Below, piece by piece: positions 8,140-16,908 of a stretch of 64,000 nt of DNA. The position numbers were made by a program, and so were the translations under genes. Every line of letters starts with the position of its first letter. Position 1 is the stretch's first letter. Below the pieces are notes generated by a model. That model ran no database searches and was not told the DNA's origin. It worked only from the letters and a program-made list of their open reading frames with translations. Origin of the DNA: Hyphomicrobium_A sp964493785 (lineage in GTDB: Bacteria; Pseudomonadota; Alphaproteobacteria; Rhizobiales; Hyphomicrobiaceae); contig CAZBPM010000008.1 of assembly GCA_964493785.1 (NCBI GenBank), positions 62,001 to 126,000 on the forward strand, in the 5' to 3' direction.

Positions 8140-9228
8140 TCAGGATCTTTCCGGAATGCTCGCTGAGGCGCTCCAGACCATTGTTGTGTTACGGCCTTTG
8201 TCCTTGGCTTCGTAGAGCATCTGGTCGGCACGCTGAATGAGCGCGCTCGGCGGCTCGCCGTCGCGGATCTCTGCGACGCCGAATGATGCCGTGAGACGGC
8301 CGACCTCGCCCACGACGGACTCGTGGTTGCCAAACTGCTGTTCGAACGATCGCCGTATCCGCTCAGCGATGCCAAAGGCATCTCCCATCGGGGTCTGCGG
8401 CAGAACAACGGCAAACTCTTCCCCGCCGTAGCGCGCGACCAGATCGCCGCCGCGAATATTGCTCGACAACAGATCGGCGAACGCCTTGAGCACCTTGTCG
8501 CCTGCCGCGTGACCAAACTTGTCGTTCACGCGCTTGAAGTGATCGATGTCGGTCATGATGAGGCAGAGGGGCGTGCCGTTGGCGTGCGAGCGCTCGATCT
8601 CGGCGGAAATGAATTGCTCGAACCGGCGCCGGTTGGCGATGGAGGTCAAAGGATCGAGCGCGGCCAGCTTTTCGGCCTGCGTGAGCCGCTGGCGCAACGA
8701 CGACGCCTGCTGCTGGGCAACCTTGAGACGCGCTTCGAGGTCGCGCGTCTGGCCCTCGTTGGTCTCGTTCCTCGAAATCAATGTCCGAACCACCTCGCGG
8801 ATCTCGGCGACTGTCGTCACTGAGGCGAGGTGGGCATTCGTATCGCGGAGCGAAGCAACGTGGTCTTGGGAGTTCTCGAGTTGACCGGCGATCAGGACAA
8901 TCAACCTGCCAAGCTGTCGCTCGAGTTCTTCGCGCGCGGCGCTGACATCGCCCATCCCGCCCGAGAGTAGTTTGGTCGCCCCCGGGCTGTCGCGGCGATC
9001 TGTAGTGGCTGGGCGCTTCAGCGCCTTTGTCGCCAGCTCGGCCGCTTCGCTCCAGTAGAGGGCAAGCAGAGCCGCACCAGCCAATGCCAGCAGCGCAACC
9101 GACATCAGCCAGCCGTGGCTAATCTCACCCCAATCAAAAGAGCCTTGGCCAAGGAACGTCAGACCAAGTAGCGAAACAAGACAACCCGCGAAAAAGAAAA
9201 GTAGATTGCTGACCACCGAAGTCGTCAT
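8140..9228 (-). CDS. Membrane-anchored diguanylate cyclase (GGDEF)
   Basis: 362 residues from the ATG at 9228, chosen because two membrane helices (about residues 5-27 and 38-58) begin just after it; the frame extends upstream to 9372. A coiled coil (about 90-200) leads to a GGDEF domain with an intact GGEEF active site, so it should make cyclic di-GMP from two GTP. An upstream RxxD inhibitory site is not obvious. It lies alone, convergent with the aldehyde dehydrogenase. Cyclic di-GMP commonly controls attachment and exopolysaccharide, which relates it in principle to the surface genes at 38-53 kb. Confidence 0.9.
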   Translation of the reverse strand: MTTSVVSNLLFFFAGCLVSLLGLTFLGQGSFDWGEISHGWLMSVALLALAGAALLALYWSEAAELATKALKRPATTDRRDSPGATKLLSGGMGDVSAAREELERQLGRLIVLIAGQLENSQDHVASLRDTNAHLASVTTVAEIREVVRTLISRNETNEGQTRDLEARLKVAQQQASSLRQRLTQAEKLAALDPLTSIANRRRFEQFISAEIERSHANGTPLCLIMTDIDHFKRVNDKFGHAAGDKVLKAFADLLSSNIRGGDLVARYGGEEFAVVLPQTPMGDAFGIAERIRRSFEQQFGNHESVVGEVGRLTASFGVAEIRDGEPPSALIQRADQMLYEAKDKGRNTTMVWSASASIPERS

Positions 9229-9596
9229 GGTGTGCCCCGGAGCGAAATTCCCACCTAGCGTGTAAAGAACCCTGCCCGGCAAATAGGCGCCGGCCACAGC
9301 ATCAATGCGACAGCTTGGACTAATCTGGAGCGGTCTTGCATGCCGCTTTATGAGGATTCGGCCGTTTACCACTTAGTGGCAGTTACGTCACCCTGGCATT
9401 TAATACACCTGCCTCAGGACGCTCGCGTCGGCGGCAGCCGATCAGGCGCTCGCCTTATCCGACAATGACTTACGACGTGGCGTTGGGATTGGGCGGGGCG
9501 GGAATGGGTGAGCGGCAGATATGCTGGCGGCACCGGCGGCGGGGTCGCGGCCAGGTGCACCACAGGAGCCGGGCGTAAGCGACGACGCAATTGGCG
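9229..9596. other. Intergenic region upstream of the diguanylate cyclase
   Basis: The 368 bases between the diguanylate cyclase and epsC hold no credible gene. The part nearest the cyclase (about 9370-9415) is AT-richer than its surroundings and is the likely promoter zone. The part near epsC is G-rich and shows no clear terminator. Confidence 0.4.
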
Positions 9597-10553
9597 TCAG
9601 ATGCCGGCGCCGTTTTCGAACACTTCCCGGTCTGCCTGCGCCTGGATGATGCGGCTCCCGGCCGGCACGCTGCGCGTCAGCCAGACATTGCCGCCGATGA
9701 CGGAGCCGCGTCCGACCGTGACACGACCCAGGATCGTCGCGCCAGCGTAAATGACGACGTCGTCCTCGACGACCGGGTGACGGGCCTCACCCTTGATCAG
9801 TGCGCCGCTGGCGTTGGCGGGCAGTCGCTTGGCGCCGAGCGTCACTGCCTGATACAGGCGAACGCGCTCGCCGATGATGGCTGTTTCACCAATCACCACG
9901 CCGGTGCCGTGGTCAATGAAGAAGTTGCCGCCAATGTCGGCGCCCGGGTGGATGTCGATCCCTGTTGCCGAATGGGAAAGCTCGGAAATGATGCGCGCCA
10001 ATATCGGTGCGCCCAGACGATAGAGCCGATGCGCGATGCGATGATGGATGATCGCGCGGATACCGGGAAAGCTGAGCAGCACTTCCTCGGCGCTCTTGGC
10101 GGAAGGATCGCCATCAAAGGCAGCACGAATATCGCTCGCGAGGAGCGTGTAGATGTGCGGCAACCCGCTGGCGAAGTTCGATACGATCCGCGCCGTGGCC
10201 GCCTCGATGTCGTCTACGTCGGCCTGCGCGCTGGAGAACCTGAGCTCTCGCCGAACCTGCTCGCCGAGGCCGTGCAGCGCCTCGTTGAGATTGTAGCCGA
10301 CGAAATAGTCGATCGCCGACTCGATCTCGTCGTGCGCACCGCGATGACGGGGAAACAGCGCCGAGTGCAGGCGTTGCACCATGCTCTCGACGGCGGCCGG
10401 CGAAGGAAGGTCGCGCGTGCGCACCGGCTGCGTGCCGGCCTGGCGAGCGGCACGACGTGCGGACCGCAAGTCAGACACGAGATTATCGAGGCTCAATGAT
10501 TGAGGGGATGCCGCCTCGTGGGCCGCTGCGCTGGCAAAATCATCGGGTGCCAT
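9597..10553 (-). CDS. epsC: Serine O-acetyltransferase, EpsC type
   Basis: A 318-residue serine acetyltransferase. An N-terminal helical domain (about 1-180) is followed by left-handed beta-helix hexapeptides (about 190-300) with HPGADIGGNFFIDHGTG and a YQAVTLGA strand. It makes O-acetylserine from serine and acetyl-CoA, the acceptor for sulfide in cysteine synthesis. It is longer than E. coli CysE, as expected for EpsC. SD-like GGAAGG precedes the ATG at 10553. It diverges from a CysB-like regulator. EpsC genes are known companions of family 2A encapsulin desulfurase loci, which fits the genes at 13-17 kb. Confidence 0.93.
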   Translation of the reverse strand: MAPDDFASAAAHEAASPQSLSLDNLVSDLRSARRAARQAGTQPVRTRDLPSPAAVESMVQRLHSALFPRHRGAHDEIESAIDYFVGYNLNEALHGLGEQVRRELRFSSAQADVDDIEAATARIVSNFASGLPHIYTLLASDIRAAFDGDPSAKSAEEVLLSFPGIRAIIHHRIAHRLYRLGAPILARIISELSHSATGIDIHPGADIGGNFFIDHGTGVVIGETAIIGERVRLYQAVTLGAKRLPANASGALIKGEARHPVVEDDVVIYAGATILGRVTVGRGSVIGGNVWLTRSVPAGSRIIQAQADREVFENGAGI

Positions 10554-10807
10554 AGAGGCCTTCCATCAGAAAGGGCGGGAGCGGGCATGCAGCGGGCCAC
10601 GCATAGCGCGCTGCGAATGACTCGTGCGCGGAGGCTACTTCGACGTGCGGAGCCGGCGAACGAACAAATATCGATGAACATATATGCGCGCGGCGCCAAA
10701 CGCGCGGTGCGGCATGCGAAGCAGGATGAATTGCAGCCCGCAAGCGACGGGAGACGTTTTCTATCATCCGCATCATTTCGATCGCGCATGACGCCGATAG
10801 CAGAAAT

Positions 10808-10839
10808 CTGAATAAGCAAATCGGAATATCGTTATTCAG
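10808..10839. promoter_or_regulatory. Candidate CysB-type operator between epsC and cysB copy 1
   Basis: The 20-base element ATAAGCAAATCGGAATATCG (10812-10831) sits inside perfect 8-base inverted arms, CTGAATAA (10808-10815) and TTATTCAG (10832-10839). It matches 18 of 20 positions at 21376-21395 and 15 of 20 in the inverse of 28627-28646. It ends about 95 bases before the regulator start, and could also act on the divergent epsC. Confidence 0.55.
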
Positions 10840-10933
10840 CGGGCTGGCATGAGACACTACAGTCTCCCCATCGGCATTTCGCGAGCGGGGGCACACGAAT
10901 GCTTGCTCACCATGGTTCATGGCGGTCAAAGGC

Positions 10934-11869
10934 ATGAACTTCCAGCAACTGCGTATCATGCGCGAGACAGCGCGCTGCAAATTCAATCTGACAGAGGTGG
11001 CGAACGCCCTGCTGACATCGCAGTCGGGTGTGAGCAAGCACGTAAAGGATCTCGAGGACGAACTCGGCCTGGAGCTGTTTGTGCGGAAGGGCAAGCGCCT
11101 GCTCGGTCTGACGGATGCCGGAGCCGAAGCGCTGCAGATCATCGAGCGCATTCTCGTCGATGTTGAAAACCTAACGCAGATCGGGGTGCGACTGGCCGAC
11201 GGCGAAGAAGGCACGCTGCGCATTGCGGCGACCCACACGCAGGCACGCTATACGCTTCCGCCCGTCCTGGCCGAGTTCATGCAGGCCTATCCTCACGTGC
11301 GGCTGGTGCTGCATCAGGCGAATGCCAAGGAAATCGCCGGCATTCTCCTCGACGGCAAGGCGGACATCGGCCTGGCAACGGATACGCTCGAAGATCATCC
11401 CGGCCTCGCAGCATTTCCTTACTTGAAATGGGATCACGTCATTGTCGTTCCCGCTGGCCACCCGCTCGTCGAGGCCAAGCCGCTGACGCTGGCTGCCATC
11501 GCCGAGTGGCCGATCATCACATACGATGAAGGTCTGACGGGACGCACGCGCATCGACGATGCGTTCGCACGCGCGGGCATCGAACCCGATATCGCCATCA
11601 CGGCGCTCGATGCCGACGTGATAAAATCGTGCGTCGAACTGGGCCTGGGCGTGGGCATCATGGCGGGCATGGCGTTCGACAGCGACCGCGATCCCGGGCT
11701 GCGCAAGCTCGATGGCGCGCACCTGTTCGAGACCAATACTTCCAGCCTTGCCGTGCGCCGGGGCCGCTATTTGCGCGGCTTCGTATACCGTTTCATAAGC
11801 ATGTGCTCGCCGCACCTGACGGAGAAGAAGCTGCGAGCCGCGGTCAAAGGTAACGTCGCGGCAGGTTAG
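10934..11869 (+). CDS. CysB/Cbl-like LysR regulator, copy 1
   Basis: A 311-residue LysR protein with an N-terminal winged helix (about 1-60; LTSQSGVSKHVKDLE is the recognition region) and a CysB-type ligand-binding domain including THTQARYTLPPV and ITYDEGLTGR. CysB-type proteins sense O-acetylserine, N-acetylserine or sulfate and switch on sulfur-assimilation genes. The ATG at 10934 is chosen because the paralogue at 21503 begins at the equivalent MNF. An upstream ATG at 10919 would add five residues. It diverges from epsC, whose product makes the usual inducer. A candidate autoregulatory operator lies about 95 bases upstream. Confidence 0.93.
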   Translation: MNFQQLRIMRETARCKFNLTEVANALLTSQSGVSKHVKDLEDELGLELFVRKGKRLLGLTDAGAEALQIIERILVDVENLTQIGVRLADGEEGTLRIAATHTQARYTLPPVLAEFMQAYPHVRLVLHQANAKEIAGILLDGKADIGLATDTLEDHPGLAAFPYLKWDHVIVVPAGHPLVEAKPLTLAAIAEWPIITYDEGLTGRTRIDDAFARAGIEPDIAITALDADVIKSCVELGLGVGIMAGMAFDSDRDPGLRKLDGAHLFETNTSSLAVRRGRYLRGFVYRFISMCSPHLTEKKLRAAVKGNVAAG

Positions 11870-11901
11870 CCTGCTGCGCGCCCAGCGCTCCGGCGAACAT
11901 C

Positions 11902-11995
11902 ACGAATTGGAATATAAACATTCCGACTTCGTGCTTGCGGTGGGCCGCTCGGCGAATAAGCTTATCGCACGTTCGATAATTCGACGAGCAACTGC
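11902..11995. promoter_or_regulatory. AT-rich promoter region with possible degenerate operator halves
   Basis: The gap before the hydrolase-like gene contains TTATCG and CGATAA inverted arms (around 11960-11980), preceded by AATAAGC. Near 11917-11940 an ATTCCGACTTCG stretch resembles the inverse of the shared sulfur-region element with one base missing. This is a plausible but weak member of the operator set. Confidence 0.25.
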
Positions 11996-12052
11996 AATCA
12001 GGGGATGGGTGGCGAACACTGAGGCGAAACACTCACTACGCGAGGTATCAAC

Positions 12053-12625
12053 ATGACCACTACCCTCGTAGTACCCGGCCTTGATGGCGGCGCTGCCGGC
12101 CACTGGCTGAGCTGGCTTGAAGGCGTCCTCGCAGACACGAGACGCGTCGGCCAGAACGACCTTAGCTCTCTCGACCTTTCGCAATGGGCATCCGCTGTAA
12201 GCGCGGAGCTGGAGCAATGCCGCGAACCGGTGACGATTGTCGCGCATGGCTTCGGCTGCCTCGCCGCGCTGTGCGCATCGATCTCTCATCCCGGCCGCAT
12301 CGACTCTGCCGTGCTCGTGGCGCCGTTCGACCCGGATGCATTGCGCCTTGCGTGGATGCTGCCGGAAGAGCCGCTGTCATTCCCGGCTGTGATCGCTGCG
12401 AGCAGCAATGACCCATACTTGCGATCGAGCAAGGCTGCATTCTGGGCAAACTACTGGAGCTGCGACCTGATCGACTTGGGTAGATCCGGGAGCGTCGACC
12501 CAGCGAGCGGGTTCGGTGCCTGGCCTGCCGTCCTGGAAATCCTCGACGATGTTCGCAATTCGCCGCGCGCACGGCTATCGCATCTCATGACGCGCGAAGC
12601 GGAGCGTCTTTCGCACGCGATCTGA
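12053..12625 (+). CDS. RBBP9/YdeN-family alpha/beta hydrolase fold, catalytic residues replaced
   Basis: The 190-residue protein has the RBBP9 layout, with PGLDGGAAGHW at the N-terminus and DPASGFGAWP near the end. In active relatives the nucleophile is the Ser of an AHSxGC elbow; here it reads AHGFGC, giving Gly66. The catalytic His normally follows Gly in GHxNPASGFG; here Ser147 takes its place. The Asp (SSNDPY, Asp120) remains. The fold seems intact but a serine hydrolase mechanism does not. It may bind a ligand or partner, or be a regulator. It sits between the CysB regulator and convergent sbp, so a link with sulfur metabolism is likely by position only. Confidence 0.82.
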   Translation: MTTTLVVPGLDGGAAGHWLSWLEGVLADTRRVGQNDLSSLDLSQWASAVSAELEQCREPVTIVAHGFGCLAALCASISHPGRIDSAVLVAPFDPDALRLAWMLPEEPLSFPAVIAASSNDPYLRSSKAAFWANYWSCDLIDLGRSGSVDPASGFGAWPAVLEILDDVRNSPRARLSHLMTREAERLSHAI

Positions 12626-12633
12626 TCAGGCTG

Positions 12634-12660
12634 GAAGGGCTCGGGAGTGCCGAGCCCTTC
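12634..12660. terminator. Bidirectional hairpin between hydrolase-like gene and sbp
   Basis: A perfect 11-base stem (12634-12644 with 12650-12660) and a five-base loop lie between two convergent genes. There is no long T-run on either side. Confidence 0.6.
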
Positions 12661-12672
12661 GCTGAAGGTCGC

Positions 12673-13728
12673 TTACTGCTTGATCGTGATCTGGTCGTAG
12701 GTCGCGCCGTCGGCGAAGTGCTGCTTCTTCACCGCATCCCAACCTCCCAGGAGATCTTCGACCCGGAATGTCTCGATGACCGGGAACTGAGCCGCATTGG
12801 CGCTCAGCACCTCGGCGCTGCGCGGGCGGAGTCCATGCTTTGCGATGATCGCCTGACCTTCGGGCGAATAGAGGAAGTTGAGGTACGCCTCGGCGAGCTT
12901 TCGATTGCCGTGCTTTTCAACCACCGTGTTCACGACCGCGACCGGGGGCTCGGCCACGATGCTGACCGACGGATAGACGATATCGAACTTGTCCTCGCCC
13001 AACTCCTTGCCGATCAGCTTGGCTTCGTTCTCGAACGTAACGAGCACGTCGCCGGTGTCGCGCTGCGTGAAGGTGGTGGTGGCACCGCGGCCGCCGCCAT
13101 CGAGCACAGGGACGTTGGCGAATACCTTTGAGACGAAGTCCTTGGCGCCGGCGTCGTTGCCCGTTTTCTTCAGGGCATAGCCCCAGGCAGCGAGATAGGT
13201 GTAGCGGCCATTTCCGGAGGTCTTCGGGTTGGGAACGATGACGCCGATACCAGGCTTGGCCAAGTCGTCCCAATCCTTGATGGCCTTGGGGTTGCCCTTA
13301 CGGACCAGAAACACCGAGGTGGACGTATAGGGCGAGGCGTCATTCGGAAACTGCTTGCGCCAGTCGGCAGAGACTAGGCCGGGCTTCACCAGGACGTCGA
13401 CGTCGGGCGCCTGGTTGAATGTTACGACGTCGGCTTCAAGACCGTTGACGACAGCCAGCGCCTGCTTAGTAGAGCCCCCGTGCGATTGGTTGATGGTGAT
13501 GTCCTCACCCGTCTTCTTCTTCCAATCGGCGATGAAGGCCGCGTTCACGTCCTTATATAGCTCGCGCGATACGTCATAGGACGCGTTGAGCAGCGACGTT
13601 GGCCCTGAAGGCGTTGCGGCGGGTTCCGCCGGCTTCTGGTCCTGAGCGTGAGCGCCGGCGGCGAAGGCCGCGACGGTCAGCGCTGCGACGGCGACGGCCG
13701 TGCCAGCCTTGATACGATGAAGGATCAT
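12673..13728 (-). CDS. sbp: Periplasmic sulfate-binding protein
   Basis: 351 residues. The signal peptide (MILHRIKAGTAVAVAALTV, cleaved near AHA-QD) is followed by the Sbp signature: NASYDVSRELY, INQSHGGSTKQA, TFNQAPDVD and NPKTSGNGRYTY. It captures sulfate for a CysTWA importer, whose membrane and ATPase genes are not in this window. The ATG at 13728 has a strong GGAGGGGG site; the open frame extends upstream without family similarity. It lies 152 bases downstream of the encapsulin-desulfurase pair on the same strand, so it may be read from the same transcript under sulfur starvation. A weak operator-like stretch occurs at 13816-13838. Confidence 0.95.
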   Translation of the reverse strand: MILHRIKAGTAVAVAALTVAAFAAGAHAQDQKPAEPAATPSGPTSLLNASYDVSRELYKDVNAAFIADWKKKTGEDITINQSHGGSTKQALAVVNGLEADVVTFNQAPDVDVLVKPGLVSADWRKQFPNDASPYTSTSVFLVRKGNPKAIKDWDDLAKPGIGVIVPNPKTSGNGRYTYLAAWGYALKKTGNDAGAKDFVSKVFANVPVLDGGGRGATTTFTQRDTGDVLVTFENEAKLIGKELGEDKFDIVYPSVSIVAEPPVAVVNTVVEKHGNRKLAEAYLNFLYSPEGQAIIAKHGLRPRSAEVLSANAAQFPVIETFRVEDLLGGWDAVKKQHFADGATYDQITIKQ

Positions 13729-13880
13729 TCCCCCCCCTCCCGATGTTGAAAAGTCGCGCAAACTATGAGGCGCGGCGGTTCGGTGGGAACGAAGAAAAAA
13801 CGCGAAGCTTATGCGATGCCTGCGGGTGGTATTGGATGCGCCCGAAGCCGGCGCGGCAACACTCCGCGCCGTGCTTCTGA

Positions 13881-15983
13881 TTAAAGGCCACGTCTGCCGC
13901 GGCCGGTCTGCATCCGCTGCAGGGTCGAGACCAGCACGTCCACGTCGTCGGTCGTGTTGTAGAGCGCGAGCGAGGGCCGCACGGTCGCTTCGAGACCGAA
14001 GCGGCGCAGGATCGGCTGCGCGCAGTGGTGACCGGCGCGCACGGCAATGCCCTCGGCAGCGAGTGCCTTGCCCACGTCCTCGACGCGGCAATCGTCGAGC
14101 ACGAAGGATGCAACACCGGCCTTCTCGTGGGCCGTGCCGATAATGCGAAGGCCGGGGACCGTCAGCAGACCCTGGGTGAGGTAGCCGAGCAGCTCATGCT
14201 CGTAAGCGGCGATGTTGCTCATGCCGATTGTCATGAGGTAATCGATCGCCGCTCCGAGGCCGACAGCGTCGGCGATGTTGCCGGTGCCTGCCTCGAAGCG
14301 CGCAGGGGCACCGTGGAACGTGGTCTTCTCGAAGGTGACATCCTGGATCATGTTGCCGCCGCCCTGCCAGGGCGGCATGGCTTCCAGGATGCTCGGACGA
14401 CCGTAAACGGCCCCGATGCCGGTCGGCGCAAACATCTTGTGTCCGGAGAACACAAAGAAGTCGACGTCGAGCGCCTGCACGTCGATCGGCATGTGCGACA
14501 CCGACTGGGCGCCGTCGACCACGGCGATTGCGCCATGCCGGTGTGCGATGGCGACCATGTCGGCGATCGGCGTGACGGTGCCGAGCGCGTTCGAGACCTG
14601 GCTCATCGAGGCGATGCGTGTGCGCGGGGTGAACAGCTTCTCGAAGTCGCTGAGGATGATCTGCCCGCTGTTGTCGACCGGGGCCACCTTCAGCACGGCA
14701 CCCTTCTCCGCAGCGAGTTGCTGCCAGGGAACGATGTTGGCGTGGTGCTCGAGGTGGGTGATGACGATCTCGTCACCCTCGTTGATGTTGCGGCCACCCC
14801 ATGCCTTGGCGATGAGGTTGATGCCCTCCGTCGTGCCGCGGACGAAGATGATACTGTCGGGCGAGGGCGCGTTGATGAAGCCGCGCACCTTCGAGCGCGC
14901 AGCCTCGTACGCGTCGGTGGACCGCGCCGCGAGCGTATGCGCGCCGCGGTGGATGTTGGAGTTCTCGTTCTCGTAGTAGTACGCGAGGCGGTCGATAACG
15001 CTCTGCGGCTTCTGCGTTGTGGCGCCGTTGTCCAGCCAAACGAGAGGCCGCCCGTTCACGCTCTGCTGCAGGATCGGGAAGTCGCGCTTGATCGCGTAGG
15101 GATCGAAGGGGCGAACGCCCGTGATCCCAGCCGCTGGGATGCCGACGTCGGGACGGTGCTGGTAGTTCAGCGCCGTGAGGTCGAGCACCGAAGCCTGATA
15201 GGTGAACGGAAACGTCGCCGTTCCCGGCGTCGGCGCAGACGACGGAGCCGCTGCCGCGGCCTGAGGCGTCGCGCCCAAACCGGCGCGTGGCGAGGGGTCA
15301 TATGCCGGCGCGGCGCTGCGGTCGAGGAACGAATACGTGCTGCCTGGAACCGCCGCGTCGGTCGCAGGCCCGGTCAGCGTGCCGGGACCGTAGGTCGAGG
15401 CCGCACCGTCAAGGCTCGGCACGAGCGACAGCGCGCCACCCAGCGACATCGGCAGAGCGCCGAAGTCGGGTGCACTGTCCATGGTGCTTGGCGCAGCAGG
15501 TGCTGCCGCCGGCAACGGATTGCCAACCGAGGTCACGGGAGAGGCGAGCGACAGCGCAGGCGCGCCCTTGCCGCCCTGAGGCTGGCCCGCAGAGAATGCC
15601 GATGGCGACTGCGTTTGCGCGATCAAAGGCTCGATCGCGAACACGGGTGCTGACGGCTGCGCTGCGCCCGATGCCGGGATTGGCATCGGCGGCAGGCCGG
15701 GATTGAGATTGGGCGACAGCGGCGGCGTCAACGCCGGCGTTCCCGGTATCGCGTTGTAAAGCGGTTCGGCGGCAAACACCGGCGCCGACGGCAGAGCCGC
15801 GCCGGGTCCCGGTATCGGCGGCGATGGCGGCGCCGCATAGAAGGCGTTGGCCATGCGCGCGATGGAGGCGGCATCAGGCACCGGCGGCGAGGGCGCGTAG
15901 CGAACAGCATCGCCTGGCCCGGACGGAGCCGCGGCACCAGCCGCGGCGCCTTCCGTCAGATCACTTGGCTGCGGGGTATTCAT
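13881..15983 (-). CDS. Encapsulin cargo: SufS-type cysteine desulfurase with long disordered N-terminus
   Basis: 700 residues. Residues 1 to about 290 are low-complexity, rich in Pro, Ala, Ser and Gly, with IARMANAFY at 41-49 and PSAPVF at 65-70 and again at 111-116. From about 293 it is a complete group II cysteine desulfurase: NxDN-like start (LDNGATTQKP), PLP lysine in SGHKMF (Lys516) and catalytic Cys654 in AGHHCAQP. It removes sulfur from cysteine to give alanine and an enzyme persulfide. Desulfurases with such extensions are known cargo of family 2A encapsulins, the extension acting as targeting domain. ATG 15983 lies inside the end of the shell gene (23-base overlap), so the two are coupled. 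Confidence 0.93.
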   Translation of the reverse strand: MNTPQPSDLTEGAAAGAAAPSGPGDAVRYAPSPPVPDAASIARMANAFYAAPPSPPIPGPGAALPSAPVFAAEPLYNAIPGTPALTPPLSPNLNPGLPPMPIPASGAAQPSAPVFAIEPLIAQTQSPSAFSAGQPQGGKGAPALSLASPVTSVGNPLPAAAPAAPSTMDSAPDFGALPMSLGGALSLVPSLDGAASTYGPGTLTGPATDAAVPGSTYSFLDRSAAPAYDPSPRAGLGATPQAAAAAPSSAPTPGTATFPFTYQASVLDLTALNYQHRPDVGIPAAGITGVRPFDPYAIKRDFPILQQSVNGRPLVWLDNGATTQKPQSVIDRLAYYYENENSNIHRGAHTLAARSTDAYEAARSKVRGFINAPSPDSIIFVRGTTEGINLIAKAWGGRNINEGDEIVITHLEHHANIVPWQQLAAEKGAVLKVAPVDNSGQIILSDFEKLFTPRTRIASMSQVSNALGTVTPIADMVAIAHRHGAIAVVDGAQSVSHMPIDVQALDVDFFVFSGHKMFAPTGIGAVYGRPSILEAMPPWQGGGNMIQDVTFEKTTFHGAPARFEAGTGNIADAVGLGAAIDYLMTIGMSNIAAYEHELLGYLTQGLLTVPGLRIIGTAHEKAGVASFVLDDCRVEDVGKALAAEGIAVRAGHHCAQPILRRFGLEATVRPSLALYNTTDDVDVLVSTLQRMQTGRGRRGL

Positions 15984-16908
15984 GGTACTTGCCCACCTCG
16001 ACATCATCCAGCACAGCGAGCGCATCGTCCGTATGGACGGCAAGCGAGCAGTATAGCGAGATCAGGTAGGATGCGATTGCGCGGCGGTCGATACCCATGA
16101 AGCGCACGGAAAGGCTCGGAGAGACCTCGCCGGGAACGCCGGGCTGGAACAGTCCGACAACGCCCTGCTTCTTCTCGCCGGTGCGCATGAGGAGGAACTT
16201 CGACTTGCCGCCGGCCGTCAGCGGAACCTTGTCGGACGGAACGAGCGGGATACCGCGCCAGGTGAGGAACGGCGAGCCGAACAGGGTCACCGTCGGCGGA
16301 GGAACACCGCGACGCGTGCACTCGCGACCGAAGGCGGCGATGCCGCGCGGATGAGCGAGGAAGAAGGACGGCTCCTTCCAAACCTTGGTGATGAGTTCGT
16401 CGAGATCGTCCGGGGTCGGACCGCCGGAGCGCGTGGATATCCGCTGGGAGGCGGCGCAGTTCGCGAGCAGGCCGTACTCCTTGTTGTTGATGAGCTCGCT
16501 CTCCTGGCGCTCCTTGACCTTCTCGATGAGCAGGCGCAGCTGCTCCTGGATCTGATCGAAGGGATGGCTGTAGAGGTCGGAGACGCGGGTCTGAACGTCG
16601 AGAACTGTGGTCACCGCGTTGAGGAAGTACTCGCGCGGGTTTTCCTCGTAATCGACGAAGGTTTCGGGCAGGTCGGCGTCGCGGTCGCGCGGCGGGCTGC
16701 ACTCGACGTCTAGCGACTTGGCCGAAGTTGCGCCGCGCGTCTCCTTGACCTTGTTCAGGCGGTAGATGCCGGCTTCGACCGGCGTCCACGGCAGGAATGG
16801 GATCAGCCAGCGTGGGGTGATGCCGCCCCATTGCGCTCTTGTCTTCGTGGCATTGGCTAGTTGTCTTGCTGCGCCTTCGGCAAGTGTGCCGCGACCTTCG
16901 TCGGCCAT
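15961..16908 (-). CDS. Family 2A encapsulin shell protein (SrpI-like)
   Basis: 315 residues, the length of SrpI-type shells. It has the HK97-like family 2A character: an N-terminal arm (about 1-60) with PRWLIPFLPW, a long helix around EQLRLLIEKVKERQE, and a C-terminal P/A-domain segment with SVRFMGIDRRAIASYLISLY. There is no cyclic-nucleotide domain, so it is family 2A and not 2B. Such shells self-assemble into nanocompartments of about 25 nm and enclose cysteine desulfurase under sulfur limitation. AGAGGA precedes the ATG. It is the first gene of an apparent shell-desulfurase-sbp transcript, and an operator-like element lies about 107 bases upstream. Confidence 0.95.
   Translation of the reverse strand: MADEGRGTLAEGAARQLANATKTRAQWGGITPRWLIPFLPWTPVEAGIYRLNKVKETRGATSAKSLDVECSPPRDRDADLPETFVDYEENPREYFLNAVTTVLDVQTRVSDLYSHPFDQIQEQLRLLIEKVKERQESELINNKEYGLLANCAASQRISTRSGGPTPDDLDELITKVWKEPSFFLAHPRGIAAFGRECTRRGVPPPTVTLFGSPFLTWRGIPLVPSDKVPLTAGGKSKFLLMRTGEKKQGVVGLFQPGVPGEVSPSLSVRFMGIDRRAIASYLISLYCSLAVHTDDALAVLDDVEVGKYHEYPAAK

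Noticed and set aside
13816..13838. Operator-like stretch upstream of sbp
   Set aside because: It shares TATTGGAT and some flanking bases with the ssuA site, but the core TTCTGA is not kept.
14025..15653. Long open frame antisense to the desulfurase gene
   Set aside because: It is a GC-driven mirror of the real coding frame with no family pattern and many Arg/Asp/Gly runs; the minus-strand protein is clearly genuine.
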